From: Arion vulgaris | Taxonomy: Eukaryota; Mollusca; Gastropoda; Stylommatophora; Arionidae | Direction: 5' to 3' | DNA length: 64,000 bases | Assembly: GCA_020796225.1 (NCBI GenBank) | Contig: CM036755.1 | Coordinates: 83,771,803 to 83,835,802, forward strand | Shown: positions 1 through 12,837 of the stretch, piece by piece | Numbering within the stretch: position 1 is the first letter of the stretch | How the letters are laid out: each line of letters begins with the position of its first letter | Notes under the pieces: model-generated | The model's input: the letters and a program-made list of their open reading frames with translations, nothing else | What the model was told of the DNA's origin: nothing | The model's database searches: none | Made by a program: the position numbers and the translations under genes

Positions 1-3000
1 ACGTCACACGACAGCAGGCATAGACGGTATAACTAATGAAGCAATCGAAGCATACGGAGAAGTTGTGAAGAATAGTCCACGTCACACGACAGCAGGCATA
101 GACGGTATAACTAATGAAGCAATCGAGGCATACAGAAGGTGTGAAGAATAGTCCACGTCACACGACAGCAGGCATAGACGGTATAACTAATGAAACAATC
201 GAGGCATACGGAGAAAGTGTGAAGAATAGTCCACGTCACAAGACAGCAGGCATAGACGGTATAACTAATGAACCAATCGAGGCATACGGAGAAGGTGTGA
301 AGAATAGTCCACGTCACACGACAGCAGGCATAGACGGTATAACTAATGAAGCAATCGAGGCATACGGAGAAGTTGTGAAGAATAGTCCACGTCACAAGAC
401 AGCAGGCATAGACGGTATAACTAATGAAGCAATCGAAGCATACGGAGAAGTTGTGAAGAATAGTCCACGTCACAAGAAAGCAGGCATAGACGGTATAACT
501 AATGAAGCAATCGAGGCATACGGAGAAGTTGTGAAGAATAGTCCACGTCACAAGACAGCAGGCATAGACGGTATAACTAATGAAGCAATCGAAGCATACG
601 GAGAAGTTGTGAAGAATAGTCCACGTCACAAGACAGCAGGCATAGACGGTATAACTAATGAAGCAATCGAAGCATACGGAGAAGTTGTGAAGAATAGTCC
701 ACGTCACAAGACAGCAGGTATAGACGGTATAACTAATGAAGCAATCGAAGCATACGGAGAAGTTGTGAAGAATAGTCCACGTCACAGACAGCAGGCATAG
801 ACGGTATAACTAATGAAGCAATCGAGGCATACAGAAGGTGTGAAGAATAGTCCACGTCACACGACAGCAGGCATAGACGGTATAACTAATGAAACAATCG
901 AGGCATACGGAGAAAGTGTGAAGAATAGTCCACGTCACAAGACAGCAGGCATAGACGGTATAACTAATGAAGCAATCGAGGCATACGGAGAGGTGTGAAG
1001 AATAGTCCACGTCACGACAGCAGGCATAGACGGTATAACTAATGAAGCAATCGAGGCATACGGAGAAGTTGTGAAGAATAGTCCACGTCACAAGACAGCA
1101 GGCATAGACGGTATAACTAATGAAGCAATCGAAGCATACGGAGAAGTTGTGAAGAATAGTCCACGTCACAAGAAAGCAGGCATAGACGGTATAACTAATG
1201 AAGCAATCGAAGCATACGGAGAAGTTGTGAAGAATAGTCCACGTCACAAGACAGCAGGCATAGACAGTATAACTAATGAAGCAATCGAAGCATACGGAGA
1301 AGTTGTGAAGAATAGTCCACGTCACAAGACAGCAGGTATAGACGGTATAACTAATGAAGCAATCGAAGCATACGGAGAAGGTGTGAAGAATAGTCCACGT
1401 CACAAGACAGCAGGTATAGACGGTATAACTAATGAAGCAATCGAGGCATACGGAGAAGGTGTGAAGAATAGTCCACGTCACAAGACAGCAGGCATAGACG
1501 GTATAACTAATGAAGCAATCGAGGCATACGGAGAAGGTGTGAAGAATAGTCCACGTCACAAGACAGCAGGCATAGACGGTATAACTAATGCAGCAATCGA
1601 GGGATAGGAGAAGTTGTGAAGAATAGTCCACGTCACAAGACAGCAGGCATAGACGGTATAACTAATGAAGCAATCGAGGCATAAGGAGAAGTTGTGAAGA
1701 ATAGTCCACGTCACAAGACAGCAGGCATAGACGGTATAACTAATGAAGCAATCGAGGCATACGGAGAAGTTGTGAAGAATAGTCCACGTCACAAGACAGC
1801 AGGCATAGACGGTATAACTAATGAAGCAATCGAGGCATACGGAGAAGTTGTGAAGAATAGTCCACGTCACAAGACAGCAGGCATAGACGGTATAACTAAT
1901 GAAGCAATCGAAGCATACGGAGAAGTTGTGAAGAATAGTCCACGTCACAAGACAGCAGACATAGACGGTATAACTAATGAAGCAATCGAAGCATACGGAG
2001 AAGTTGTGAAGAATAGTCCACGTCACAAGACAGCAGGAATAGACGGTATAACTAATGAAGCAATCGAAGCATACGGAGAAGTTGTGAAGAATAGTCCACG
2101 TCACAAGACAGCAGGCATAGACGGTATAACTAATGAAGCAATCGAAGCATACGGAGAAGGTGTGAAGAATAGTCCACGTCACAAGACAGCAGGCATAGAC
2201 GGTATAACTAATGAAGCAATCGAGGCATACGGAGAAGGTGTGAAGAATAGTCCACGTCACAAGACAGCAGGCATAGACGGTATAACTAATGAAGCAATCG
2301 AGGCATACGGAGAAGGTGTGAAGAATAGTCCACGTCACACGACAGCAGGCATAGACGGTATAACTAATGAGCAATCGAGGCATAAGGAGAAGTTGTGAAG
2401 AATAGTCCACGTCACAAGACAGCAGGCATAGACGTTATAACTAATGAAGCAATCGAGGCATAAGGAGAAGTTGTGAAGAATAGTCCACGTCACAAGACAG
2501 CAGGCATAGACGGTATAACTAATGAAGCAATCGAGGCATACGGAGAAGGTGTGAAGAATAGTCCACGTCACAAGACAGCAGGCATAGACGGTATAACTAA
2601 TGAAGCAATCGAGGCATACGGAGAAGTTGTGAAGAATAGTCCACGTCACAAGACAGCAGGCATAGACGGTATAACTAATGAAGCAATCGAAGCATACGGA
2701 GAAGTTGTGAAGAATAGTCCACGTCACAAGACAGCAGACATAGACGGTATAACTAATGAAGCAATCGAGGCATACGGAGAAGTTGTGAAGAATAGTCCAC
2801 GTCACAAGACAGCAGGCATAGACGGTATAACTAATGAAGCAATCGAAGCATACGGAGAAGTTGTGAAGAATAGTCCACGTCACACGACAGCAGGCATAGA
2901 CGGTATAACTAATGCAGCAATCGAGGCATAGGAGAAGTGTGAAGAATAGTCCACGTCACAAGACAGCAGGCATAGACGGTATAACTAATGAAGCAATCGA

Positions 3001-4872
3001 GGCATAAGGAGAAGTTGTGAAGAATAGTCCACGTCACAAGACAGCAGGCATAGACGGTATAACTAATGAAGCAATCGAGGCATACGGAGAAGTTGTGAAG
3101 AATAGTCCACGTCACAAGACAGCAGGCATAGACGGTATAACTAATGAAGCAATCGAGGCATACGGAGAAGTTGTGAAGAATAGTCCACGTCACAAGACAG
3201 CAGGCATAGACGGTATAACTAATGAAGCAATCGAAGCATACGGAGAAGGTGTGAAGAATAGTCCACGTCACAAGACAGCAGGCATAGACGGTATAACTAA
3301 TGAAGCAATCGAAGCATACGGAGAAGGTGTGAAGAATAGTCCACGTCACAAGACAGCAGGCATAGACGGTATAACTAATGAACCAATCGAGGCATACGGA
3401 GAAGTGTGAAGAATAGTCCACGTCACAGACAGCAGGCATAGACGGTATAACTAATGAAGCAATCGAGGCATACGGAGAAGGTGTGAAGAATAGTCCACGT
3501 CACACGACAGCAGGCATAGACGGTATAACTAATGAAGAAATCGAGGCATACGGAGAAGTTGTGAAGAATAGTCAACGTCACAAGACAGCAGGCATAGACG
3601 GTATAACTAATGAAGCAATCGAGGCATACGGAGAAGTTGTGAAGAATAGTCCACGTCACACGACAGCAGGCATAGACGGTATAACTAATAAGCAATCGAG
3701 CATACGGAGAAGTTGTGAAGAATAGTCCACGTCACACGACAGCAGGCATAGACGGTATAACTAATGAAGCAATCGAAGCATACGGAGAAGTGTGAAGAAT
3801 GATCACGTCACACGACAGCAGGCATAGACGGTATAACTAATGAAGCAATCGAAGGGATACGGAGAAGGTGTGAAGAATAGTCCACGTCACAAGACAGCAG
3901 GCATAGACGGTATAACTAATGAAGCAATCGAGGCATACGGAGAAGGTGTGAAGAATAGTCCACGTCACAAGACAGCAGGCATAGACGGTATAACTAATGA
4001 AGCAATAGAGGCATACGGAGAAGGTGTGAAGAATAGTCCACGTCACAAGACAGCAGGCATAGACGGTATAACTAATGAAGCAATCGAGGCATACGGAGAA
4101 GGTGTGAAGAATAGTCCACGTCACAAGACAGCAGGCATAGACGGTATAACTAATGAAGCAATCGAGGCATACGGAGAAGTTGTGAAGAATAGTCCACGTC
4201 ACAAGACAGCAGGCATAGACGGTATAACTAATGAAGCAATCGAGGCATACGGAGAAGTTGTGAAGAATAGTCCACGTCACAAGACAGCAGGCATAGACGG
4301 TATAACTAATGAAGCAATCGAAGCATACGGAGAAGTTGTGAAGAATAGTCCACGTCACAAGACAGCAGGCATAGACGGTATAACTAATGAAGCAATCGAA
4401 GCATACGGAGAAGTTGTGAAGAATAGTCCACGTCACAAGACAGCAGGCATAGACGGTATAACTAATGAAGCAATCGAAGCATACGGAGAAGTTGTGAAGA
4501 ATAGTCCACGTCACAAGACAGCAGGCATAGACGGTATAACTAATGAAGCAATCGAGGCATACGAGAAGGTGTGAAGAATAGTCCACGTCACAGACAGCAG
4601 GCATAGAAGGTATAACTAATGAAGCAATCGAGGCATACGGAGAAGGTGTGAAGAATAGTCCACGTCACAAGACAGCAGGCATAGACGGTATAACTAATGA
4701 AGCAATCGAGGCATACGGAGAAGTTGTGAAGAATAGTCCACGTCACAAGACAGCAGGCATAGACGGTATAACTAATGAAGCAATCGAGGCATACGGAGAA
4801 GTTGTGAAGAATAGTCCACGTCACACGACAGCAGGCATAGATGGTATAACTAATGAAGCAATCGAGGCATAC
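1..4872. repeat. 78-bp tandem array derived from a reverse transcriptase segment
   Basis: About 62 head-to-tail copies of a 78-bp unit run off the left edge. On the plus strand each unit encodes 26 residues including KTAGIDGITNEAIEA and VVKNSPRH. This is the same 26-residue stretch that occurs once inside the non-LTR reverse transcriptase at about 53,525-53,602 of this window. Because 78 is a multiple of 3, both strands stay open for long runs (for example 1,694-2,398 plus and 1,556-2,410 minus), but single-base indels near 785, 995, 1,605, 2,370, 2,930, 3,410, 3,690 and 3,795 break the frame. The right end passes without a gap into the next codons of the same RT. The array is a minisatellite born inside a retrotransposon, not a gene. 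Confidence 0.95.
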
Positions 4873-4903
4873 GGAGAAACAGGAATACAATGGATACATA
4901 GAA
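4810..4903 (+). pseudogene. RT fragment continuing out of the 78-bp array
   Basis: The last array unit reads on into E-T-G-I-Q-W-I-H-R-I. This matches the residues (E-T-G-I-K-W-I-H-R-I) that follow the homologous segment at about 53,597-53,626. At about 4,904 the match ends against the 3' end of an opposite-strand element. It is the anchor showing which gene the array came from. Confidence 0.85.
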
Positions 4904-4904
4904 T

Positions 4905-7740
4905 CGAGTGGGGGTGTGTGGATGTAATGATCGTGTGTGTGCTTGTTTTAAGACACTTTGTAAGCTGATATTCATTTTCGTATGGCTGTTCTTGATGTCG
5001 TCACTCCATCTTTTGCGTAGTCTTCCTCTTGCTTTGTACTCATTATACGTTTTTGTGTGGCTCTCTTTGTTAGGCGATACCACGGCATTCTTGTCAGACG
5101 TCTAAATCATTTAATCTGTTGTTCTTTTATGAATTGCATAACTGGTTTCACATCCAGTCTTCTTCTGATTTCTTCATTTCTAATTTTGTCTCTTATTGTC
5201 ACACCTGCACGCTCTTCTAAGACACCTCATCTCTGTCGTTGTGATTTTCCGCTCATTAGCTGCTGTTATTGGCCATTCCTGACACTGGTAACTTAGTAGT
5301 GGCCAGAAAATCGTTCTTATGAGATTTGCTTTAGTTGTTAGTGGTATCTCTTTATGTGACAACAGTGGTGTTAACTGTCCCAGTACCTGGTTAGCTTTTG
5401 TACAACGATTGCTGATTTCGCTATCGATATTTCCGTCTGCTGTGAAAATTGCTCCTAAGTATTTGGCCTCAGTTTTTAAAAAATTGTATTCCTACGTTCT
5501 GGAGTTTTATTGTAAGGCTTTCTGGTTGTCTACTTATTGCCATTGTCTCTATCTTTATTATATTTATTTTCATGTTGTACTGCTCACCCTTGATGTTAAT
5601 TGAGCTCAAATGGTTCTGGAGAGATTCTACGTTTTCTGCAATCAGTACTTGGTCATCTGCAAATAAAAGTTCTGAAATATTATTTTTTCTTTCTCTATTC
5701 CTGCTTCTCTACTTATATTGTCCATCGGTGCAGCTTCTATTTCGTCTGAAACCCATCTGTGCTTCTGAGAGTTGTTCTTCAATTGTTGGTCTTAAGTCTT
5801 TTTTCAATGATCTTAGTACACATTTTTCCTATGTGACTTAGTAGTGAGATTCCCTATAGTTATTACATTCCTTCTTGCTGCCTTTGTTTTTCCAAATTGG
5901 TGTGATTATTGCTGTTTGCCAATCTTCTGGTATTTCTTGGTTCTCATGCGACTTGGAAGATTCGTCTAACCTATTTTGCACCTGCCTCTCCAGCTGCTTT
6001 GATAGCTTCTGTAGGTAAATCATCTGGGCCTGATGCTTTGTGTTTTGGTGCCAACTTTACCACATTTTCTACTTCTGCTAGTAGTATTTCTGGTTCAAAT
6101 TCCTCTATTTCATCATATGTGTTATAGCAGTTTATTCTCCCATAGGTTTTATCACAATTAAGTAGCTATTCAAAGTAATTTTTCCATCTTTCTAATGTTA
6201 ATTTTGTTCCCAAGATAGAAATCACTTCCTGACCTGACGCTGTGAGGCATACAGGATTCGAGAAAGAAAGAAAGAAGATAGGTTGCCCTTTTTCGTCATT
6301 TAAAATTTCTGTTGGGTTGTATTCTTCATTGTGCTGTCTTATTTCTCTTACTTTTCTGTAATATTCTCTTGGTGCTGTTCTTTCTTCTTCTACCAGCATG
6401 TTTCCAAATGTTTCCATGCTTTTTTTCTTTGCTCTTTTTATTGCTCTTTGTGTTTTCCATCTGATTTGTCTGTAGATTGCATAATTTACATAAGTTCTGC
6501 TTTTTAGCCAGCATCTTGTATAGGCTTTCTTTTTGCTATTCACTATTTCTTTTATTTATTGGTTCCACCATGCTGAAATTTTACACCTCAGGTTCCCTTT
6601 CTTTTTGGTGCGACATATTTCTTGAGCAATCATTTTAAAGGTGTCTTTCAAGTTATTCCATTCCTCATCCACTTCTTTTGTCTTGATTGTTAGTTTTTCA
6701 TAACTTTTGTTGTATTCTTTCTTTGAGACTGTTTCCACTTTCTGCATTCTCTAATTCTTTCCATTTAATAATTTCAATGCTTGTTTTCTTTTTTCTGATA
6801 TTACTGTCTATCTTGTCTTTCCTTCCTATAACTACCATCCTGTGGTCTGTGTCCATACTAGTATTCGCTATGACTTTAGCATCCGAAATCTCACTAAAGT
6901 CTCTCTTCCTTATTAATATGTAATCTATCTGGCTCTTAATATCTGGATCGTTACATTTGTACCAAGTCATTACCTGGGAGTCTCAATGTTGAAAGAAGGT
7001 GTTTGTAATGACAAGGTCATGCTGTGCACACAAATCTAATAGTCTTTCCCCATTTGTGTTGATCTTGCTGTTTTTGTCCCCGCATTTACCAAGATATCTT
7101 GAAACTGTTTTTCTACTATTTCCTACTTTCCCATTAAAATCTCCCCCATTATGAAAAGTTGATCTTTAGGATTGAATCTAGCAATTTCGTCGTGTACCTC
7201 ATTAAAGTATTTATCCAGTTCTTCCACGGTGTAGTTTCCATTGAATGTTGCATACATCTGAATATATATTTCTGTGCGTGTTTCTATTTGTACCTTTATG
7301 GATATAATTCTTTCTGAAATATAATTGATGTCTAATATCTTGTTTGCAGTGTTTAGGTTAATGAGGAATCCAACTCCATGTTTTGCGTGCTGATGTGTAT
7401 CTACTCCAGAGAAGATCCGTGTGTACTCTTTATGTATTCTTTTTATTCCCTTTCCTTTTAGTCGTAACTCTGATAGCTCTAGTACCGCCACCTGATGTTT
7501 CTCCATTAATTCTGCTAGCCTAGTACCGCCACATGATATTTCTCCATTAATTCTATCGTTTTCTCTGCCTTATTTTCTAAACCACATATATTTAGTGTCC
7601 CTATCCTAGTCAGATCTATCGTGACATTTGATCGCTTACAACTACGTTTCCCGTTTTCTGCTTTGGTATCTCTGTGTCGTAAATTAGATCTTCTATCGGC
7701 TTGAAAGCCATCATAATACCTTCTTCTTCTTCTTTTGTCA
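4905..7740 (-). pseudogene. Non-LTR retrotransposon (APE endonuclease-RT), broken
   Basis: This is a nearly end-to-end but decayed minus-strand element. From 5' to 3': a possible Met at 7,714; an APE-type endonuclease N-half (about 7,500-7,120, with the I-M-G-E motif where G-D-F is usual); an endonuclease C-half with Q-I-D-Y-I-L-I (about 6,930) and T-D-H-R-M; a linker (6,750-6,170); an RT start with W-Q-T-A-I-I-T-P-I-W-K-N-K (about 5,940); Q-M-G-F-R (about 5,750); the catalytic box F-A-D-D-Q (about 5,650); and an RT C-terminal C-Q-E-W-P region (5,360-5,180). About 100 residues between Q-M-G-F-R and F-A-D-D-Q are missing, so it has an internal deletion besides frameshifts and stops. A 40-bp duplication lies at 7,477-7,550. 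A shorter copy of the same 3' end is at 52,004-52,530. Confidence 0.85.
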
Positions 7741-7985
7741 TCAAACTACTACCGGGTTGTTGCCCAGTGTCGTGGTTTTCTGTTTTTGTCTTGCGCTGTT
7801 CTGCTGGCTTGGAAGATTGTTATTTTTGCTCTTTGACAGGATTATGTTATGCCATCTAATCAACTTTTTCGTGGTGTTCCTCTCGTCTTCTTTCCTGATG
7901 TTCTGTTGTAGAATACTTTGTATACTGTGGAGTTTTGATGCATTCTTATTAAGTGGCCGAACCACTTCATTCTTTGTTTCTCAAT
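7741..7985 (-). pseudogene. Retrotransposon RT C-terminal tail
   Basis: The minus-strand reading shows I-E-K-Q-R-M-K-W-F-G-H-L-I-R-M followed by a basic K-K-T-R-G-T-P-R-K segment. This is the usual C-terminal tail of APE-type non-LTR reverse transcriptases. It is a 5'-truncated remnant wedged between the two larger elements on either side. Confidence 0.75.
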
Positions 7986-9343
7986 GTAATTCAAGCAAGG
8001 TTCTGCTTGAATCATAATACCAATATGGAAAAAGGGCAACAAAGAGAATGTAATACATACAGAAGCATATCATTATTAAGTCATGTGGGGAAATTATATG
8101 CTCAAATTTTGGAATCTAGAATCAAACCTATAATAGAGCCACAGCTGATCATCGCTCAATTTGGGTTCAGAAAGGGAAAGAGTTGCACTGATGCCCTGTT
8201 CACATTATGGCAACTCAGCGAAAACACCATAGAATATGACAAACAGCTAAACTTAGCATTCATAGACCAAGAAAAGGCCTTTGATAGAATAAACAGAAAC
8301 AAACTATGGGCCATACTAAGTGAATACGGAATTCAGGGCCAACTATTAGACAATATTAGAGCGCTATACCAAAATGTTCAAGCGTAATACGAACAAGCGA
8401 CGATCTGACACGAATTTGAATTGTCATCAGGAGTAAGGCAGGGATGTGTGCTTTCGCCTATACTTTTCAATATATATATAGACAGGATAACACGAGAAAC
8501 CAAGGCAGATAACAACCTCGATAACAACTACAATTTAATAAACCAACTACTCTTTGCAGATGATCAGAGTATAATTTACAACAACGAACACAAACTTCAA
8601 CAACACATAAATGCACTGCAAGCGACATGCGAAAAATATAACATGAAAATAACACCTCCAAAACAGAGGTCATGACAATAAGTAGGTCAACAGGCCAACT
8701 AAACATACACGTGAATACTTTTAAAATACAACAGTCTCCAGAATTCAAATATTTCGGGAGTATATTCACAGCAGATGGAAAGATGGAAAGAGAAATCGAG
8801 ACTAGATGCCAGAAGGCAAACGCAGTGACATACCAAGCGTCACCACTATTAAAACATCCAAGCATTAACATGGCAGTCAAACGACAACTGATAAACTGCA
8901 TATTTATTCCAACTCTCTGCTATCAGTGCCAAACATGGCCCCTGACTAAGTCACAAGAAAGAATGATTACAACATGTGAAATGAGATGTCTACGAAAAGC
9001 TGTCAACGTTACAAGGAGAGATATAGTGAGAAACGAGAATATCAGAAGCATCGTTGGTACTATACCATGCATACAGTACATCGAGAAGCAAAGAATCAAG
9101 TGGTTCGGCCATCTAATGAGAACGGAACCACATTTACTACCAACGCGCGCCTACAATAATCGACATTCAGGGCGCAGAACACGAGGCAGGCCAATAACAC
9201 AGTGGATAAATAACATCTCAGAATCCCTGCAAAAGAATGGACTGACAACGTCAAGCGCAACACACCTGGCACACGATATAAACTAAATCTCCAGACGACG
9301 CTTCACGGCAAATGTGGTTAAGATAAGATAACATAAGATAAGA
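7986..9343 (+). pseudogene. Non-LTR retrotransposon RT, 5'-truncated (family with AAGAT tail)
   Basis: The plus-strand RT frames run at 8,030-8,387, 8,421-8,675 and 8,672-9,286. Visible motifs in order are I-S-L-L-S-H-V-G-K, F-G-F-R-K-G-K-S-C-T-D-A, F-I-D-Q-E-K-A-F-D-R-I (motif A), G-V-R-Q-G-C-V-L-S-P (motif B), F-A-D-D-Q (motif C), and the C-terminal W-F-G-H-L-M-R with R-T-R-G-R-P. Stops at 8,386 and a frameshift near 8,672 inactivate it. It ends in AAGATAAGAT-type repeats (9,317-9,343), probably the element's own 3' tail. The copy at 52,755-55,000 is of the same family, and the 78-bp array at the left edge derives from this family. Confidence 0.9.
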
Positions 9344-9390
9344 CATTTTTGGAGTTCTTTCTTCTCTTATTCTTTCCAGGACCCGTGTGC

Positions 9391-9546
9391 CTGAAGTTGA
9401 CCGACATGTCAACTGAGAGTGGTATTATACAACATCATAGTAAGAAGAAATGTCAACCAAACTTATTCCTGAAGTTGACCGCCATGTCAACTGAGAGTGG
9501 TATTATACAACATCATGGTAAGAAGAAATGTCAACCAAACTTATTC
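9391..9546. repeat. 78-bp direct duplication (2 copies)
   Basis: Two near-identical 78-bp copies begin with CTGAAGTTGACCG at 9,391 and 9,469. The duplication creates the open frame at 9,349-9,558. Nothing else about it looks coding. Confidence 0.85.
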
Positions 9547-9559
9547 GAGAAACTGTGAC

Positions 9560-10140
9560 ATCATATTGTTGAGAATCACTATGATAACGTACATCAAATC
9601 AACTTAGCATAGAAAATAATAAGAAGAACTACTTGATATATAATTGTATTGTTTTATTTCAATGTCTTAGACAACATGTTTATGTAGAGTGGTATCCAAG
9701 TGAAGTAGACTAAAGTGTGTTTCAAAACTCATGCCAATGTTTGAAATTATGTGAGTCCGGAGCATTTTAACGTAACGAGGTGATATTTTGCATGTGCTCT
9801 ATTAATCGTCATGACATTGCAAGGAAATAATTGCAATGAAAACAAATAGCTGGTTTTCATTTTAGCGTATATGCTGCATAAAAAAAAAAAAATTCCATCA
9901 AACATGAACTAGACATACATTTGAAAGGCATACAGTAGCTTTATTGTTGTTATTGTATTAAAAACCTCAATATCCACGTGTTTTTAGTGTTTTACCGTTA
10001 TTTACCGGAAGAACAAAAGTATTTACAATTGAACGGACAAATAACGTTTGGTTTTTCGAAGGTCATTTCAATAACCTCATTCCTTTCAGAGGCGTGCACA
10101 TTGTAGGATCTTTACAATGAGTATAAGAGTACATTTTGTG
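9560..10140. other. no gene seen
   Basis: AT-rich sequence with a short poly-A run at about 9,880. I see no motif, repeat or splice pattern that I can support. Confidence 0.6.
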
Positions 10141-10179
10141 ACACTGTAAAGCATCACAATGCAGATGTATCTATATTTT

Positions 10180-11010
10180 TGTAGAGAAGCTAAGGCTGGG
10201 AGCATTTCTATCCCTGAGCAGAAGGCAATGTGCAGTTTGGGAGTAAATCGACGTACAATTCAATCGCTGGATCCAAGACTTTTCACGTACATGTGCAATG
10301 CAACAAAGAACGCAAGATAAAAAAAAAGTCGTAGATAGCTTTGAAGAGAGCTTATTCGAAGAGAATTGTGTCGAATGTTTGAGTTGATAGAAACATTAAC
10401 GGTGTGGCTTAGAAAGAACAGCGACATCGATGTGTCAAAATCTACATTATCGAGAGCTGGACGGGAGGGGAACGGGAAGAGAAAGGGGAGGGGGGTGGTG
10501 GCAGGCTTTAAATTTAAAAATAAGCCGGATTAAGAAACATCTGTGAGAAACCGTATCTAGTTGTGATGTGAAGTAAATATTTGCGTGAAGTTGGAGAAAT
10601 GCGTCGACAAAGCTATGACATTGTGTAATTTGACGAAACATGGATTAATGCTCACCAAACCAATGGAAAACAAATGGCTATCATTAGATGGAACGATTAA
10701 AAAATTAGTAGGCCTACCAAGTTGCAAAGGGCAGCGTTTTATAATTGAACATGCAGGCAGTAGACAAAATGGGCTGTTGATGAATACTCAACTCCTAATT
10801 GTTACGAAATTGGCCTATAATCGGGACTGCCACACAGAAAACAACTGTCATATATTTAGAGAATGGATTGAAAAAACCATACTTCCGACCTTAGGTATGC
10901 TCTCTTGTCTGATAATGGACAATGCATCATACCACAATGTAGTGGCACAAGAAGACAAAGTCCAACGTCATCTGGTAAAAAGAAAATATGCAATACAGAT
11001 GTTTTCATGA
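10180..11010 (+). pseudogene. IS630/Tc1-like transposase remnant (N-part and D1-D2 region)
   Basis: The plus-strand frames resemble the transposase at 33,530-34,480. They are a helix-turn-helix-like start (about 10,190-10,260), the segment R-R-E-L-C-R-M-F-E (about 10,360), then 10,585-11,010. The last frame holds G-Q-R-F-I-I-E-H-A-G and the block L-I-M-D-N-A-S-Y-H-N-V, where the D-N pair is the second catalytic acidic site of DDE_3 transposases. It is cut off after V-A-Q-E-D-K-V, before the third catalytic residue. Several stops separate the pieces. It keeps the first catalytic region that the 33-kb copy lacks. Confidence 0.75.
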
Positions 11011-11318
11011 GATTGTCATCAATGTACAAATCTGGTCCTTTTCAGGACTAGACCAATCATCCTGACCTCTTAACATAACAACTGTATCGAAATGAAAGTG
11101 CAAGTTGAAGTAAAGCCATTTCTTTTTGTATGAATTCCACTCTCAAGAAATTGTAGGTACACCTATGACTTATCAACAGTTGCAAATTTGTTATATTGTT
11201 GTAAATTCTATGTTGTACAACCAAAATAATTATTAGGTAGTCAAAGATCAAAGAAAATTGTCACTTCAGTAAAACGGCTGTACCTACATAAATTTAAATT
11301 ATATATTCGTAATGTCAA

Positions 11319-11466
11319 CACCACATCGAACACCACATGCACACCATAAATCGAACACCACATGCACACCATAAATCGAACACCACATGCACACCATAAA
11401 TCGAACACCACATGCACACCATAAATCGAACACCACATGCACACCATAAATCGAACACCACATGCA
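11319..11466. repeat. 25-bp minisatellite
   Basis: About six copies of a 25-bp unit containing CACCACATGCACACC. The minus-strand frame here (11,241-11,489) encodes a Cys/Val-rich repeat only because of the array. Confidence 0.9.
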
Positions 11467-11960
11467 AAATTACGTTGTATTTCAAGCAAGGGTTATTAAG
11501 ATATTAGAAGAAGTTTGTGAGCACGTGATTTGAAAAGCACTATAACAACACATTCGTGTATAGTAACATTTACTTGAATAAGTTTATTTTCAATTCATGT
11601 ATTCATATGTTGTTACATTTCTTGAACTAATAATAGTAGCCTTCTTGCTTCTCACAGACAACTCTTGAATATGATGTAAGATGATGTCACTATGTGATAT
11701 ATTTATCCGTTAACCTGTAGAAATATATGCATACATAGATATATCGTATGTTAGTTAGCATGTATGTGCGTTTAAAAATGTATATTGTAGCAGTTAGTTA
11801 TCTAGCTAGTTAGTTGTTTGATGGATTCTAGAATTGTGTAATGCTGTAATAAATAATGTATAACGTCATACAACACAAACATTGTCAATTAGTATCATTG
11901 GTAAATACTCATAGAATGCAAAACTTGGTAGAAAACAGTTTTATTCGCTATTGAATTTAT
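11467..11960. other. no gene seen
   Basis: AT-rich, low-complexity sequence. No coding frame or repeat family is recognisable. Confidence 0.6.
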
Positions 11961-11964
11961 ATGT

Positions 11965-12640
11965 TTCAGTTTCAGTTTGGAATATCTTCATTGCACTCCG
12001 GACACGTCCATAGGTGCTCCGATCTCCTTCGCAATATCTCCAACAGCTGTCCAGCGACTGACGATGTCGGCTCTGAACATTGGCTGGTTCTCTGATATAG
12101 CGTCAGAGCTTGCCAGCCTGTCTGCTCTCTCATTGCCAACAACACCCATGTGCCCCGAAACAAAGACAAGTGTAATTCTGCAAATTGTTGACGCCTGCAG
12201 TGATTCAGTCCATTGCCTGCTCACCGAACCGGCCTCCACCTTTCGGATCATACTCAATGAGTTACTCAGAATGCACGCATGAGTGTAGTTTTGTGACTCT
12301 AGCCAGAGTAGTGCATTGGTCACTGCCAGTACCTCCATTGTCATGCTGTTTGTTGTCATACTGAATGCACCACTGGCTTCCTTGACCATTTTGCCACATG
12401 AGCTTACAGAGAAGGCCCATGCAGACTTTTGGTGACGAACTACCGATCCATCCGTGTAAATCACAACGACGTCTGCATTGCAGTTTTCATCGATGATGGC
12501 TTTGATGTCTGCATTCAACACCGCGGGATTTCCCTCTCTGTATCCTTTGTCAAATTTAATGATGGTTGAAAAGGTGTTCCAGTATATTGGAGGCATCGGT
12601 ATCCATTCTTCTCCAGTCAATATTATTGAACCCCCATACC
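11965..12640 (-). pseudogene. RNase H domain and 3' end of a non-LTR retrotransposon
   Basis: The minus-strand frame 12,620-11,988 (210 aa) is an RNase H domain. It contains V-I-Y-T-D-G-S (first catalytic Asp), M-E-V-L-A-V-T-N-A-L (Glu), L-S-N-S-L-S-M-I (the second Asp is Asn here) and V-S-G-H-M-G-V-V-G-N-E-R-A-D (last Asp). The frame closes with a stop just before a GAAACTGAAAC-type 3' end. Its plus-strand relative at 29,690-31,490 ends in the same sequence. This copy is the most intact RNase H frame of its family here, but no RT lies next to it. It is probably inactive. Confidence 0.85.
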
Positions 12641-12837
12641 AGCTGAACAGTATCTGCTCAGATTATATATATGTATGGTTTATATCCTTTTAGTTACCGG
12701 ATAGCCGGTAACTATAGTTTCCTATAATGTACTGATACAGTTGAAGTGAATATGAAGTGAGCACGTTATGGACACATAGATATGGGAGATCACTGTTGTA
12801 CATGATGTATATACTCCTTTCTCAAGCCGGTAATACA

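Noticed and set aside
1..4872. CRISPR-like appearance of regular repeats
   Set aside because: Units are directly contiguous, with no unique spacers. The sequence is RT-coding and the window is eukaryotic.
12290..12310. W-L-E-S motif resembling the micro-exon pattern
   Set aside because: It is part of the RNase H frame (A-L-L-W-L-E-S-Q) and has no splice sites.
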